From Beta vulgaris subsp. vulgaris (lineage: Eukaryota > Streptophyta > Magnoliopsida > Caryophyllales > Amaranthaceae), in contig NC_079202.1 of the NCBI RefSeq assembly GCF_026745355.1, forward strand, positions 26,109,835 to 26,173,834: a DNA stretch of 64,000 nt, given 5' to 3'. Positions 1 to 12,376 of the stretch are shown piece after piece (positions within the stretch are counted from its first letter, which is position 1; each line of letters begins with the position of its first letter). The notes below the pieces were generated by a model. That model worked only from the letters and a program-made list of their open reading frames with translations. It was not told where the DNA came from and searched no databases. A program made the position numbers and the translations under genes.

Positions 1-1822
1 AGTTATATCGATAATGAATTCCCGATAAGGAATCGTATCGTGGTAAGTTGTTTCGATATTGGATTCCTGATAAGGAATCATATCAGGTAAGTAGTGAATG
101 TTTATTCAGTATATGAATATGAATATCGATAGTGGTTTCCTGATAAGGAGGCATATCATGGTAAGTGATACTAACGTTACATTTCTGATAAGGAATCATA
201 TCTTGTTATGTGGATTCCTGATAAGGAATCGTATCTCGTTATTGAATTCCCGATAAGGAATCGTTATGATAGGGAAAGTTATTATGTTATTTGTTGCCTC
301 ATAAAGGTTGGTGTAGGACAGTTTAAAGGATTGATTAATAGAGTATGAAAGCACAAGTTTGGATTCAGATAAGAAATCGATTAAAGGAAATAAAGTATAT
401 AGTTTATATCAAAGTTGGTGACCTCAAACTCCTATTGTGGAATCATGGTAAGTTGAAAAGTCGACTAGATAAGAATATAGAAACATGTCAGTGTTGAGAT
501 TCACCTTATCGTGTTTGTTACCATGTGATTGATGATATAATATGAAACGTGGAATTGGAAATGTAATATGTATGTTCAATAAGAATATTGCTGCTAAGCA
601 CGCTATGATTGGTATGATTGTTGAACTTATGTTGACTGCTGAGTCGTTTTAAGTAAAAGCCACCAAAGCATGTGTTACTCTTGTTTATGGGTTAGTACTC
701 AGCTTTGCTGATGTGTGTACATTGTTTTGTCATTTCTGTGGCCTGTCACTTGGTGGGTGGCAGTATCTTAAATGTTTCAGGTTGAAGCCGTGTTGCTCTG
801 CCCTATATTTTCCCTCTCCTTTCATTGTTGTTGCTGCTGTAGTTGTGTATCTCCCTGCCCCGTCGATTTGTTGGTGCTGCCATCTACAGTGGTAGCGGCG
901 TGTCGGTGGTCGGCGAAGTACCAAAGGTACTACACCGTGTTCTCCTTTCTTGATATTAATTCTGTTTTTTTTTCTTTAATTCTAATTGAAGATTAGTTAA
1001 TTGATTATGAGTTGTTGATGTTTGATGTAGTTGATAATATTGAATTATTGTTGATATGATGATGAATTATTGTGAGATGGTTATGAATCAATATATCAAA
1101 ATTGATTTGTGTTTGTGCTAGTTGATTTCATAAATGGGGTTCTAATGTCTTTTCGTGAATTGTTGGTGGTAAATTGAGATTGAGGAAGCTCTTTTACTTA
1201 AGTAATAAATTAAATTGGTGTAATGTTGATTTCTGAGAGGATTTGTAATTATAAGTTCCTAAATCAGTTTACTTAGAAAGGTTGGTTTAGTTTGACTGTT
1301 TGAGTGACTGAAGTTTTACTCTCGCACGTTGGATAGTAAGTAATCTATTGAATTGTTTATTTTACTAGAGTTTGTAATTCAAATTCGTAGGATCGTTTAC
1401 AGTAAGAGTGACAAGATATGATTACTGATATTACTTGGATTGGTTTATTTGATTCGTTAATTAGTGAGAAAGGATAATTGATATTACTTAATAGTATTAA
1501 AGTGAAATCATGAATTGAGTTATGAAGCGAAGAGTTATTTGAAGAGCCATGATTGTTCTTAGAAGGTTATTAGCATAAGGGTGAACATGTCAGTTTAGTT
1601 GTCTGCTAATCAATGAGTTGTAATTAGATTATTCATGAGGGATGATTTCTTTATTTAAGAAAAGTGATTTGAGTTAGTTTTATATAATGAACTAGATGAG
1701 AAATACTTGTTAATGGTTAAAGAATTGGAATGTTGTGAGCTACCAAGAGTTAATCTATACTGCTTGGTTCTAATGATAATAGAAAGTTGTTAATCCTTAA
1801 ATAATATTCATGATATCAATCT
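1..1822 (+). repeat. Rearranged inverted fragment of the LARD LTR
   Basis: Read on the plus strand, bases 1 to about 790 are the reverse complement of about 2325-3102, and bases about 795-1822 are the reverse complement of about 4736-5755. The two blocks join near 790-800 in the wrong order for a single LTR: LTR-end sequence is followed by LTR-start sequence. This is what an internal deletion across two neighbouring LTR copies would leave. The joint has a short GCCGT overlap in both parents. Short open frames at 713-996 are translations of the LTR leader and are not supported as genes. The block forms large inverted arms with the element to its right. Confidence 0.85.
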
Positions 1823-2843
1823 TGTAACAGCCCGAATTCTCCCGACCAGCTTAGAAATGATTAAGCACAGCGAAAGAAACTCTGGTCGAGATAACCCGAA
1901 CTATTACCATCACACTCATCGAACTACATCGGAGAGTGTGGAACTCAATTCCCAACTCTATTCAAATAAATTAACTATTATAATTATGCTCTGATTCTCA
2001 GACTCTATTCTCATGGATTTCTACAGAAAATCCGGCAGAATTTCCTTTGAAAATAGGACAACGCTAAAGCGAAAAATAATATGAACCTGTTACAATTTTA
2101 ATAAATAAAATATTTTCAAATCCCAAAGCTCAACAATCTCAACGCTTTCGCGGAGCAACAACCAGCAGAGAATCAGGAGCACTTAGCTAGCGATTCTTAA
2201 ATAAAGAAAATATATATAGAAATTAAACGATTAACTATTACAAGTGGAGCGTCCTCACTTCAATAACAAATATAATACTGCACCATCTCTTATCCGCTTC
2301 AGCTTGCAAAAGAATAACTCACGGCTTCAACCTGAAACATTTAAGATACTGCCACCCACCAAGTGACAGGCCACAGAAATGACAAAACAACGTACACACA
2401 TCAGCAAAGCTGAGTACTAACCCATAAACAAGAGTAACACATGCTTTGGTGGCTTTTACTTAAAACGACTCAGCAGTCAACATAAGTTCAACAATCATAC
2501 CAATCATAGCGTGCTTAGCAGCAATATTCTTATTGAACATACATATTACATTTCCAATTCCACGTTTCATATTATATCATCAATCACATGGTAACAAACA
2601 CATAAGGTGAATCTCAACACTGACATGTTTCTATATTCTTATTAGTCGACTTTTCAACTTACATGATTCCACAATAGGAGTTTGAGGTCACCAACTTTGA
2701 TATAAACTATATACTTTATTTCCTTTAATCGATTTCTTATCGAATCCAAACTTTGCTTTCATACTCTATTAATCAATCCTTTAAACTGTCCTACACAACC
2801 TTTATGAGGCAACAAATAACATAATAACTTTCCCTATCATAAC

Positions 2844-3088
2844 GATTCCTTATCGGGAATTCAATAACGAGATACGATTCCTTATCAGGAATCCACATAA
2901 CAAGATATGATTCCTTATCAGGAATCTAACGTTAGTATCACTTACCATGATATGCCTCCTTATCAGGAAACCAATCGATATTCATATTCATATACTGAAT
3001 AAACATTCACTACTTACCTGATATGATTCCTTATCGGAATCCAATATCGAAACAACTTACCACGATACGATTCCTTATCGGGAATCCA
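2844..3088. repeat. Array of short GATTCC/GGAATC palindromes in the LTR
   Basis: About six units share the core GATTCCTTATCAGGAATC or a one- or two-base variant. In each, GATTCC pairs with GGAATC around a TTATC centre, with spacers of roughly 20-60 bp. The same array lies in the other LTR at about 7993-8234 and in the fragment at 1-270. Repeated dyads in an LTR may be protein-binding or hairpin-forming regulatory DNA; that function is inference. Confidence 0.75.
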
Positions 3089-3129
3089 TTATCGATATAA
3101 CTTTCATACTATGAGATAACATTCCTTTT

Positions 3130-3420
3130 AACCAGGGGGAAAGAGAACGCGGCGGAGGAGACAAAGCTTACACTCCGACAGTGGGGGTCGTCACCCAACC
3201 ATTCACTTTACTTTTGGCCAATAACCGCGACTAGTCCGGAGTACATTTTCCGCTGATTTCATCAGCCATCCACAGGTTTCACATTACCTGATATATCGCC
3301 CGATTATCGCCCCACAGAGCAATGGGCAGTTTCCCTGTGGGGCCCCCAAGGTTCACAGTCCATGGGGACTGTTCATGTCACCTCATCCGTCGACTCAGAC
3401 GAGGCTACTTTCCCCTTTCA
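3130..3420. other. GC-rich block inside the LTR
   Basis: This stretch is clearly richer in G and C than the AT-rich LTR around it and contains a CCCCACAG / CTGTGGGG inverted pair. It recurs at about 8280-8560. No coding potential was recognised. It could be structural RNA or part of the LTR regulatory region. Confidence 0.45.
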
Positions 3421-5589
3421 GATTCCTTTCGATTATCGTTCATAACTCAATCGTCATTCTTAGAACTATTTCATAGTTATAGTAATCCTTGACAATCATT
3501 GAACAACAAGAAGGCTTCTTCTTAGAAGTTATAATCGCTTGAGTATTTCGAGGCCAATATAGTTATGCATTTCGATTCAACTCAATTACAATTACAAAAC
3601 ATACTTACCACACAAGTAACAATCATATTCGTATAAAATACCCAACCATAGTGACAATAGGTCTCTCAGCTAGATTTAACTAGCGAGAGTTACTAACCCG
3701 ATTCCACACATACATACTTTGCATGTAGATAGTTCATACTATTCTCTTTTCACTTCACTGATATCTATGTAGATTCATCTCAATAATGATAATAACCGTT
3801 ATCAAACACCATCAACAATTACAATAAGTCTTCTCTTAGAATTAACTAAGGAGAGTTAGCGTAGATTCCACAATCGAGATTCATGAAACAAAGGTCGATT
3901 AGACCTAATCAATCATGGGCCATGTTATCTCGTAAGTTCGATTCCAATACCATTATAATGTCAACATTAATGGATCATATTCTTACTTAGCTAGCGAGTC
4001 AAGCTCTCCTTCAATTAGAAGCCATTTAATTATGTAATCAAATACTTTAAAGTAATGCACAAACTTGCACTTACTTAAGTGATCTCATAAACCAACTTAG
4101 TCCTCCGAATTCTAATCAATCAACATCACTTTATTATATTATTCTATTTATAGCTATCCAACTAAAATACTTTAACATACACATCTTCACCGATCTACTC
4201 CATAGTTAAGAAATCTAACTTTCATACTCTTCATATTATTATAGTATATTAGTTAATCCTTTCTTTGACTTCATGTGAGGTTATTAATTAGGTTAACCCA
4301 TTTAAACAGTCTACTCAAACTATTCTTCCCCATAGTATCATTGATAACTCTAATCAGATTTTCATATAACTAATCTTTTATTTATAGAATTACACCCAAC
4401 CAATTCTAAACATTATTCTAGTATAAGTAGACACTTATCACAAACTTACCACATCAATCCTTATTAATATAGTATATACTTTAACAAAATGATAACGTAC
4501 AATTAGAATTCTAATTATACATTAGGTATGCCACCTTCCACAATTCAGTGAACTTCCATCAACAACGTAGAAGCAATTTCATGTATCGTATAAACAAAAT
4601 CAATAACATAATTTCATTACTATATCAATCTGGTACTCAAGTCGCCTTTAAACGCTAATAAAGACCATTTAAGCCAAAACCAGAACTTCTATATCATAAT
4701 TAACAATGAACTCGAACAACGTACTATTCTAATTGATATCATGAATATTATTTAAGGATTAACAACTTTCTATTATCATTAGAACCAAGCAATATAGATT
4801 AACTCTTGTAGCTCACAACATTCCAATTCTTTAACCATTAACAAGTATTTCTCATCTAGTTCATTATATAAAACTAACTCAAATCACTTTTCTTAAATAA
4901 AGAAATCATCCCTCATGAATAATCTAATTACAACTCATTGATTAGCAGACAACTAAACTGACATGTTCACCCTTATGCTAATAACCTTCTAAGAACAATC
5001 ATGGCTCTTCAAATAACTCTTCGCTTCATAACTCAATTCATGATTTCACTTTAATACTATTAAGTAATATCAATTATCCTTTCTCACTAATTAACGAATC
5101 AAATAAACCAATCCAAGTAATATCAGTAATCATATCTTGTCACTCTTACTGTAAACGATCCTACGAATTTAAATTACAAACTCTAGTAAAATAAACAATT
5201 CAATAGATTACTTACTATCCAACGTGGCGAGAGTAAAACTTCAGTCACTCAAACAGTCAAACTAAACCAACCTTCTAAGTAAACTGATTTAGGAACTTAT
5301 AATTACAAATCCTCTCAGAAATCAACATTACACCAATTTAATTTATTACTTAAGTAAAAGAGCTTCCTCAATCTCAATTTACCACCAACAATTCACGAAA
5401 AGACATTAGAACCCCATTTATGAAATCAACTAGCACAAACACAAATCAATTTTGATATATTGATTCATAACCAATTCACAATAATTCATCATCATATCAA
5501 CAATAATTCAATATTATCAACTACATCAAACATCAACAACTCATAATCAATTAACTAATCTTCAATTAGAATTAAAGAAAAAAAAACAG

Positions 5590-6110
5590 AATTAATATCA
5601 AGAAAGGAGAACACGGTGTAGTACCTTTGGTACTTCGCCGACCACCGACACGCCGCTACCACTGTAGATGGCAGCACCAACAAATCGACGGGGCAGGGAG
5701 ATACACAACTACAGCAGCAACAACAATGAAAGGAGAGGGAAAATATAGGGCAGAGCAACGGCAACCAGCAGCGGCGGCGCAACCACCACGAACCGACTTG
5801 AAGACTGAGCGGCAGCACCGCTGGGGAGGTGGCGGCGTGACTCGACGGTGGCTGACGACGCAACCGCAACAGCAAATCAACAGGCGAACAACGGAGACGC
5901 GAACTGTGAAGAGAGCAAACGGGTAGCAGCACGACAATAAGGTTGCGATTGTTCGTCGCGGCTCCGGCGGACTTAAAACGACGGCGAGGCAGGAAGGGTG
6001 ATGCAGCAGTAGGCGAGAGAGAGAGAGAAACAGAGAGATGGGTTTGGGATTTTGGGTTTCACGGGATTTCGGGGGTTTCATGTTGGGTTTCATTGGGTTT
6101 ACTTATCTTT
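5590..6110 (-). promoter_or_regulatory. Probable LTR promoter and leader segment
   Basis: Read on the minus strand, an AT-rich region with a TATATATATT-like stretch (near 6235-6250) leads into CT repeats (about 6015-6030) and then a GC-rich stretch with many CAG/CTG and CGG runs. This resembles a promoter followed by a plant 5' untranslated leader. The same segment is at about 10690-11160 in the other LTR and partly at 795-960. The transcription start cannot be fixed from sequence alone. Confidence 0.4.
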
Positions 6111-6408
6111 GGGTTATCAAAAACAACCGACAAGGGAAATTTGGAGCAAAACAAACCGACAATATTAAAGGATGGGAACTCGATTTTGGTTTTCTATTTG
6201 GGCCAAATACCGCTCAACTTAAACTTAAAAATGCAAAATATATATAATAATAGCAAAAATAATCTCATATAATTAAATAAATAATACATTACAGCACGAC
6301 AAAATAATTCATACTCCAACTCAAATAAAATAAGAATTTTCGAAACATAATTAACTTAATAATTATAATTAATATTTAATTAAACGCACTTAAAAATAGG
6401 CTATTACA

Positions 6409-6444
6409 TACTACCACCCTTATTTAAAGTTTCGTCCTCGAAAC
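6409..6444 (-). other. Polypurine tract and PPT-proximal palindrome (LARD-like element)
   Basis: On the minus strand a purine-rich AAGGGTGGTAGTA sits directly against the LTR start TGTAATAGCC. Just upstream (6429-6444) is a 16-bp motif with GTTTCG and CGAAAC arms. The Tekay-like element has the same arrangement at 17573-17607. Confidence 0.75.
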
Positions 6445-6957
6445 TTGTAAACATTTATTTTCAGAAAACCAAAATCTCAAACTCGCAAGACGTTAGGCCA
6501 GCCTCCATTCTACCATCATCTTTTGTTTCTCTACTTCTACTCGACTCGCGAAATCAAGGAGCAAAGAAAATCTCTACTTCGACTTGAATCGCAAAATCAA
6601 GGAGCAAAGAGCAAAAGGGGCAAACTTGTTGGCATTGGATTTCAATCATCTCATTTGCAGAGATCTCGTTTGAAAATCATTGACTTAATCAAATCGTATA
6701 AGTTTTCTCGAAATACACACTTTTAGGTAAATAATATGAGAGACAATCAAATCATACCAAGATAACGTTATACACATTAGCAACTATACCCATAAGTAAC
6801 ACCTATTCATATGAATAGATTCATATAGCACACGCGTAAGCGCAAACTCTCATACGGCTTGATTCATTTGTACCGAACCCTTTAATTAATTCATTAAACC
6901 TATTTTCAACCTCTACGCCATGATATGGAGATCACAACGTATCCAAAAACTAATCAA

Positions 6958-6969
6958 GCTCTGATACCA
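6958..6969 (-). other. Primer-binding site, initiator-Met tRNA (LARD-like element)
   Basis: On the minus strand the 12 bases read TGGTATCAGAGC, matching the 3' end of plant initiator-Met tRNA complement. The site starts two bases from the LTR end, the usual spacing. It marks 6972-11523 as the 5' LTR. Confidence 0.9.
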
Positions 6970-6971
6970 CT

Positions 6972-9900
6972 TGTAACAGCCCGAATTCTCCCGACCAGCT
7001 TAGAAATGATTAAGCACAGCGAAAGAAACTCTGGTCGAGATAACCCGAACTATTACCATCACACTCATCGAACTACATCGGAGAGTGTGGAACTCAATTC
7101 CCAACTCTATTCAAATAAATTAACTATTATAATATGCTCTGATTCTCAGACTCTATTCTCATGATTTCTACAGAAAATCCGGCAGAATTTCCTTTGAAAA
7201 TAGGACAACGCTAAAGCGAAAAATAATATGAACCTGTTACAATTTTAATAAATAAAATATTTTCAAATCCCAAAGCTCAACAATCTCAACGCTTTCGCGG
7301 AGCAACAACCAGCAGAGAATCAGGAGCACTTAGCTAGCGATTCTTAAATAAAGAAAATATATTATAGAAATTAAACGATTAACTATTACAAGTGGAGCGT
7401 CCTCACTTCAATAACAAATATAATACTGCACATCTCTTATCCGCTTCAGCTTGCAAAAGAATAACTCACGGCTTCAACCTGAAACATTTAAGATACTGCC
7501 ACCCACCAAGTGACAGGCCACAGAAATGACAAAACAACGTACACACATCAGCAAAGCTGAGTACTAACCCATAAACAAGAGTAACACATGCTTTGGTGGC
7601 TTTTACTTAAAACGACTCAGCAGTCAACATAAGTTCAACAATCATACCAATCATAGCGTGCTTAGCAGCAATATTCTTATTGAACATACATATAATTTCC
7701 ATTCCACGTTTCATATTATACATCAATCACATGGTAACAAACACGATAAGGTGAATCTCAACACTGACATGTTTCTATATTCTTATCTAGTCGACTTTTC
7801 AACTTACCATGATTCCACAATAGGAGTTTGAGGTCACCAACTTTGATATAAACTATATACTTTATTTCCTTTAATCGATTTCTTATCTGAATCCAAACTT
7901 GTGCTTTCATACTCTATTAATCAATCCTTTAAACTGTCCTACACAAACCTTTATGAGGCAACAAATAACATAATAACTTTCCCTATCATAACGATTCCTT
8001 ATCGGGAATTCAATAACGAGATACGATTCCTTATCAGGAATCCACATAACAAGATATGATTCCTTATCAGGAAACGTTAGTATCACTTACCATAATATGC
8101 CTCCTTATCAGGAAACCAATATCGATATTCATATTCATATACTGAATAAACATTCACTACTTACCTGATATGATTCCTTATCGGAATCCAATATCGAAAC
8201 AACTTACCACGATACGATTCCTTATCGGGAATCCATTATCGATATAACTTTCATACTATGAGATAACATTCCTTTTAACCAGGGGGAAAGAGAACGCGGC
8301 GGAGGAGACAAAGCTTACACTCCGACAGTGGGGGTCGTCACCCAACCATTCACTTTACTTTTGGCCAATAACCGCGACTAGTCCGGAGTACATTTTCCGC
8401 TGATTTCATCAGCCATCCACAGGTTTCACATTACCTGATATATCGCCCGATTATCGCCCCACAGAGCAATGGGCAGTTTTCCCTGTGGGGCCCCCAAGGT
8501 TCACGGGGCACTGTTCATGTCACCTCATCCGTCGACTCAGACGAGGCTACTTTCCCCTTTCAGATTCCTTTCGATTATCGTTCATAACTCAATCGTCATT
8601 CTTAGAACTATTTCATAGTTATAGTAATCCTTGACAATCATTGAACAACAAGAAGGCTTCTTCTTAGAAGTTATAATCGCTTGAGTATTTCGAGGCCAAT
8701 ATAGTTATGCATTTCGATTCAACTCAATTACAATTACAAAACATACTTACCACACAAGTAACAATCATATTCTATAAATACCCAACCATAGTGACAATAG
8801 GCCTCCCAGCTAGATTTAACTAGCGTGAGTTACTAACCTGATTCCACACATCACACACTTTTGCATATAGATAGTTCATATTCTTTTTCACTTCACTGAT
8901 ATCTATGTAGACTCATCTCAATAATGATAATAACCGTTATCAAACACCATCAACAATTACAATAAGTCTCTCTCTTAGAATTAACTAAGGAGAGTTAGCG
9001 TAGATTCCACAACTCGAGATTCATGAAACAAAGGTCGATTAGACCTAATCAATATGGGCATGTTATCTCGTAAGTTCGATTCCAATACCATATAAATCAA
9101 CATTATGGATCATATTCTTACTTAGATAGCGAGTCAACTCCCTTCTAATTAGAAGCATTTATTATGTAACTCAAACTACTTTAAAGTAATGCACAAACTT
9201 GCACTTACTTAAGTAATCTCATAAACCAACTTAGTCCTCCGAATTCTAATCAATCAACATCACTTTATTATATTATTCTATTTATAGCTATCCAACTAAA
9301 ATACTTTATCAACACATCTTCACCGATCTACTCCATAGTTAAGAATCTAACTTTCATACTCTTCATATTATTATAGTATTAGTTAATCCTTTCTTTGACT
9401 TCATGTGAGGTTATTAATTAGGTTACCAATTTAAACAGTCTACTCAAACTATTCTTCCCCATAGTATCATTGATAACTCTATTAGATTTTCATATAACTA
9501 ATCTTTTATTTATAGAATTACACCCAACCAATTCTAAAACATTTAGCTATAAGTAGAACACTTATCACAAACTTACCACATCAATCAACTTATTAATAAG
9601 TATATACTTTAACAAAATGATAACGTACAATTAGAATTCTAATTATAATTAGGTATCCACCTTCCACAATTCAGTGAACTTCCATCAACAACGTAGAACA
9701 AATTTCATGTATCGCTATAAACAAAATCAATAACATAATTTCATTACTATATCAATCTGGTACTCAAGTCGCCTTTAAACGCTAATAAAGACCATTTAAG
9801 CCAAAACCAGAACTTCTATATCATAATTAACAATGAACTCGAACAACGTACTATTCTAATTGATATCATGAATATTATTTAAGGATTAACAACTTTCTAT

Positions 9901-11523
9901 TATCATTAGAACAAGCAAGTATAGATTAACTCTTGTAGCTCACAACATTCCAATTCTTTAACCATTAACAAGTATTTCTCATCTAGTTCATTATATAAAA
10001 CAACTCAAATCACTTTTCTTAATAAAGAAATCATCCTCATAATAACTAATTACAACTCATTGATTAGCAGACAACTAAACTGACATTTCACCCTTATGCT
10101 AATAACCTTCTAAGAACAATCATGGCTCTTCAAATAACTCTTCGCTTCATAACTCAATTCATGATTTCACTTTAATACTATTAAGTAATATCAATTATCC
10201 TTTCTCACTAATTAACGAATCAAATAAACCAATCCAAGTAAATCAGTAATCATATCTTGTCACTCTTACTGTAAACGACCTACGAATTTAAATTACAAAC
10301 TCTAGTAAAATAAACAATTCAATAGATTACTTACTATCCAACGTGGCGAGAGTAAAACTTCAGTCACTCAAACAGTCAAACTAAACCAACCTTCTAAGAA
10401 ACTGATTTAGGAACTTATAATTACAAATCCTCTCAGAAATCAACATTACACCAATTTAATTTATTACTTAAGTAAAAGAGCTTCCTCAATCTCAATTTAC
10501 CACCAACAATTCACGAAAAGACATTAGAACCCCATTTATGAAATCAACTAGCACAAACACAAATCAATTTTGATATATTGATTCATAACCATTCACAATA
10601 ATTCATCATCATATCAACAATAATTCAATATTATCAACTACATCAAACATCAACAACTCATAATCAATTAACTAATCTTCAATTAGAATTAAAAAAAAAA
10701 AACAGAATTAATATCAAGAAAGGAGAACACGGTGTAGTACCTTTGGTACTTCGCCGACCACCGACACGCCGCTACCACTGTAGATGGCAGCACCAACAAT
10801 CGACGGGGCAGGGAGATACACAACTACAGCAGCAACAACAATGAAAGGAGAGAGAAAATACAGGGCAGAGCAGCGGCAACCAGCAGCGGCGGCGCAACCA
10901 CCACGAACCGACTTGAAGACTGAGCGGCAGCACCGCTGGGGAGGTGGCGGCGTGACTCGACGGTGGCTGACGACGCAACCGCAACAGCAAATCAACAGGC
11001 GAACAACGGAGACGCGAACTGTGAAGAGAGCAAACGGATAGCAGCAACGACAATAAGGTTGCTATTGTTCGTCGCGGCTCCGGCGGACTTAAAACGACGG
11101 CGAGGCAGGAAGGGTGATGCAGCAGTAGGCGAGAGAGAGAGAAACAGAGAGATGGGTTTGGGATTTTGGGTTTCACGGGATTTCGGGGGTTTCATGTTGG
11201 GTTTCATTGGGTTTACTTATCTTTGGGTTATCAAAAACAACCGACAAGAAGGGAAATTTGGAGCAAAACAAACCGACAATATTAAAGGATGGGAACTCGA
11301 TTTTGGTTTTCTATTTGGGCCAAATACCGCTCAACTTAAACTTAAAATCCAAAATATATTAATAATAACAAAAATAATCTCATATAATTAAATAAATAAT
11401 ACATTACAGCACGACAAAATAATTCATACTCCAACTCAAATAAAATAAGAATTTTCGAAACATAATTAACTTAATAATTATAATTAATATTTAATTAAAC
11501 GCACTTAAAAATAGGCTATTACA
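6972..11523 (-). repeat. 5' LTR of the LARD-like element
   Basis: 4552 bp, and the LTR adjacent to the primer-binding site. It aligns along its whole length with 1823-6408. Differences are mostly one- to few-base losses, for example in the GC-rich block near 8505-8515, where a short segment present near 3355 is missing. The scatter of single-base deletions could be real decay or imperfect consensus polishing. Confidence 0.88.
7993..8234. repeat. Second copy of the LTR palindrome array
   Basis: Matches 2844-3088 unit for unit, with one unit shortened near 8070. Retention in both LTRs and in the displaced fragment at 1-270 shows that the array predates duplication of the LTR. Confidence 0.72.
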
Positions 11524-12376
11524 GCATTCCTAAAAGTATAGTGTCAGATAGGGATACTAAGTTTCTTAGCTATTTTTGAAAGACTCTTTGGATGCTTGTG
11601 GAAATCAAACTGCTATTTAGTACTTCACATCACCCCCAAACTGATGGACAAACCGATGTCACAAATAGGACATTGAGTACATTGCTACGAGGCTTGGTGA
11701 GTAAAACTACAAAGGATTGGGATGTATGTTTGGCTCATGCGGAGTTTGCCTATAATAGAGCACCTTCTTCTACAGCAGGTTCATCTCCATTTCTTATTGT
11801 TTATGGTGTTAACCCACATATTCATGTTGATCTTGTTGATTTGCCACAAGGAGATCTTGTTAACTTTGATGCTCAAGCTCGACAACAATCCTTCATGAAG
11901 ACATGCAAAGAAGTTAAGTTGCAAATTAAGAGAATGAATGATCTTTATAAGCAACGAGCTAATAAGCACCGCAAATTACAAGAGTTTCAAGTAGGTGATT
12001 TGGTATGGCTAAACCTACGCAAGGAGAGGTTTCCTGAGAAATGCAAAAACAAGTTTATGCCAAGAGCTGATGGTCCATTTCGTGTGCTAGGACGTATTGG
12101 TGATAATGCTTATAAGTTAAAGCTTCCTGATTCCTATGGAGGTGTGAGTTCTACCTTAAATGTGGGTGATTTATCTCTTTATGTACTTGATGATAATTTG
12201 AGGAAAAATTCTTTTAAAGAAGGGGAGAACGATACGGATCATGAGGCGCCAAGTGTTACTAGAAGTGGTAAGGCATTTAGCAACAAGACAGTGTTGGCCA
12301 CTGTTGGCAACACAGTGCCAAACACAGTGCTACCACTGTCCAGACAACTAAAGAGGAGTTCGACATGGAAGACTTA
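11524..12376 (+). pseudogene. 3' end of a Ty3/gypsy polyprotein: integrase core and C-terminal domain
   Basis: Reading starts directly at the LARD boundary with an integrase segment: IPKSIVSDRD, then an in-frame TGA near 11576 where Ty3/gypsy integrases usually have tryptophan, then SHHPQTDGQT, a hallmark of the DDE core. The open part (11592-12376, 261 residues) continues through the C-terminal DNA-binding region (motifs GDLVWLNL and ADGPFRVL) to a short basic tail. Everything upstream (gag, protease, RT, RNase H) is missing, cut off at the LARD LTR. This is a dead remnant of a different element from the Tekay-like one at 15820-24874 and lies on the opposite strand. Confidence 0.88.

Larger units (their letters stand above)
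1823..6408 (-). repeat. 3' LTR of the LARD-like element
   Basis: 4586 bp, starting TGTAACAGCCC at 1823 and ending CTATTACA at 6408 on the plus strand. On the minus strand a TATA-like stretch lies near 6235-6250. It is followed by a CT-rich, then GC-rich leader-like segment (about 6110 down to 5590) that resembles a plant 5' UTR. The LTR also contains a palindrome array (2844-3088) and a GC-rich block at about 3130-3420. Long frames inside it (for example 5656-6093 minus) are low-complexity translations of the leader and are not annotated as proteins. Confidence 0.88.
6409..6971 (-). other. Internal domain of the LARD-like element (non-coding)
   Basis: Only 563 bp lie between the LTRs. The region contains the primer-binding site, the purine tract, a GTTTCG...CGAAAC palindrome and a short direct repeat near 6545-6615 (units with AAATCAAGGAGCAAAGA). 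The frames here (for example 6523-6726 plus) match no family I recognise and are on the wrong strand for the element. No gag, protease or reverse transcriptase motif was found. Confidence 0.8.
1823..11523 (-). mobile_element. LARD-like non-autonomous LTR retrotransposon with giant LTRs
   Basis: Two direct copies of about 4.55 kb (1823-6408 and 6972-11523) begin TGTAACAGCCC and end GGCTATTACA on the plus strand. On the minus strand each is a TG...CA LTR. Between them are only 563 bp, holding a primer-binding site for initiator-Met tRNA next to the right-hand LTR and a purine-rich tract next to the left-hand LTR. This order fixes the element on the minus strand. No gag or pol coding was found. 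Size and lack of coding fit the LARD class (large retrotransposon derivative), although known LARDs usually have a longer internal domain. No 5-bp target duplication is visible: aatct lies on the left and gcatt on the right. Confidence 0.85.

Noticed and set aside
5555..6093. Overlapping frames of 99-145 residues in the LTR (repeated at 10714-11207 and partly at 713-996)
   Set aside because: Translations of a GC- and CAG-rich leader in several frames at once, with no domain. The copies differ by frameshifts, so no selection for coding is visible.
6958..6969. tRNA gene fragment
   Set aside because: Only the 12-base primer-site complement is present; there is no cloverleaf around it.
6925..7164. 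79-residue plus-strand frame crossing the primer site and LTR start
   Set aside because: Spans the LTR junction on the antisense strand of the element; chance frame.
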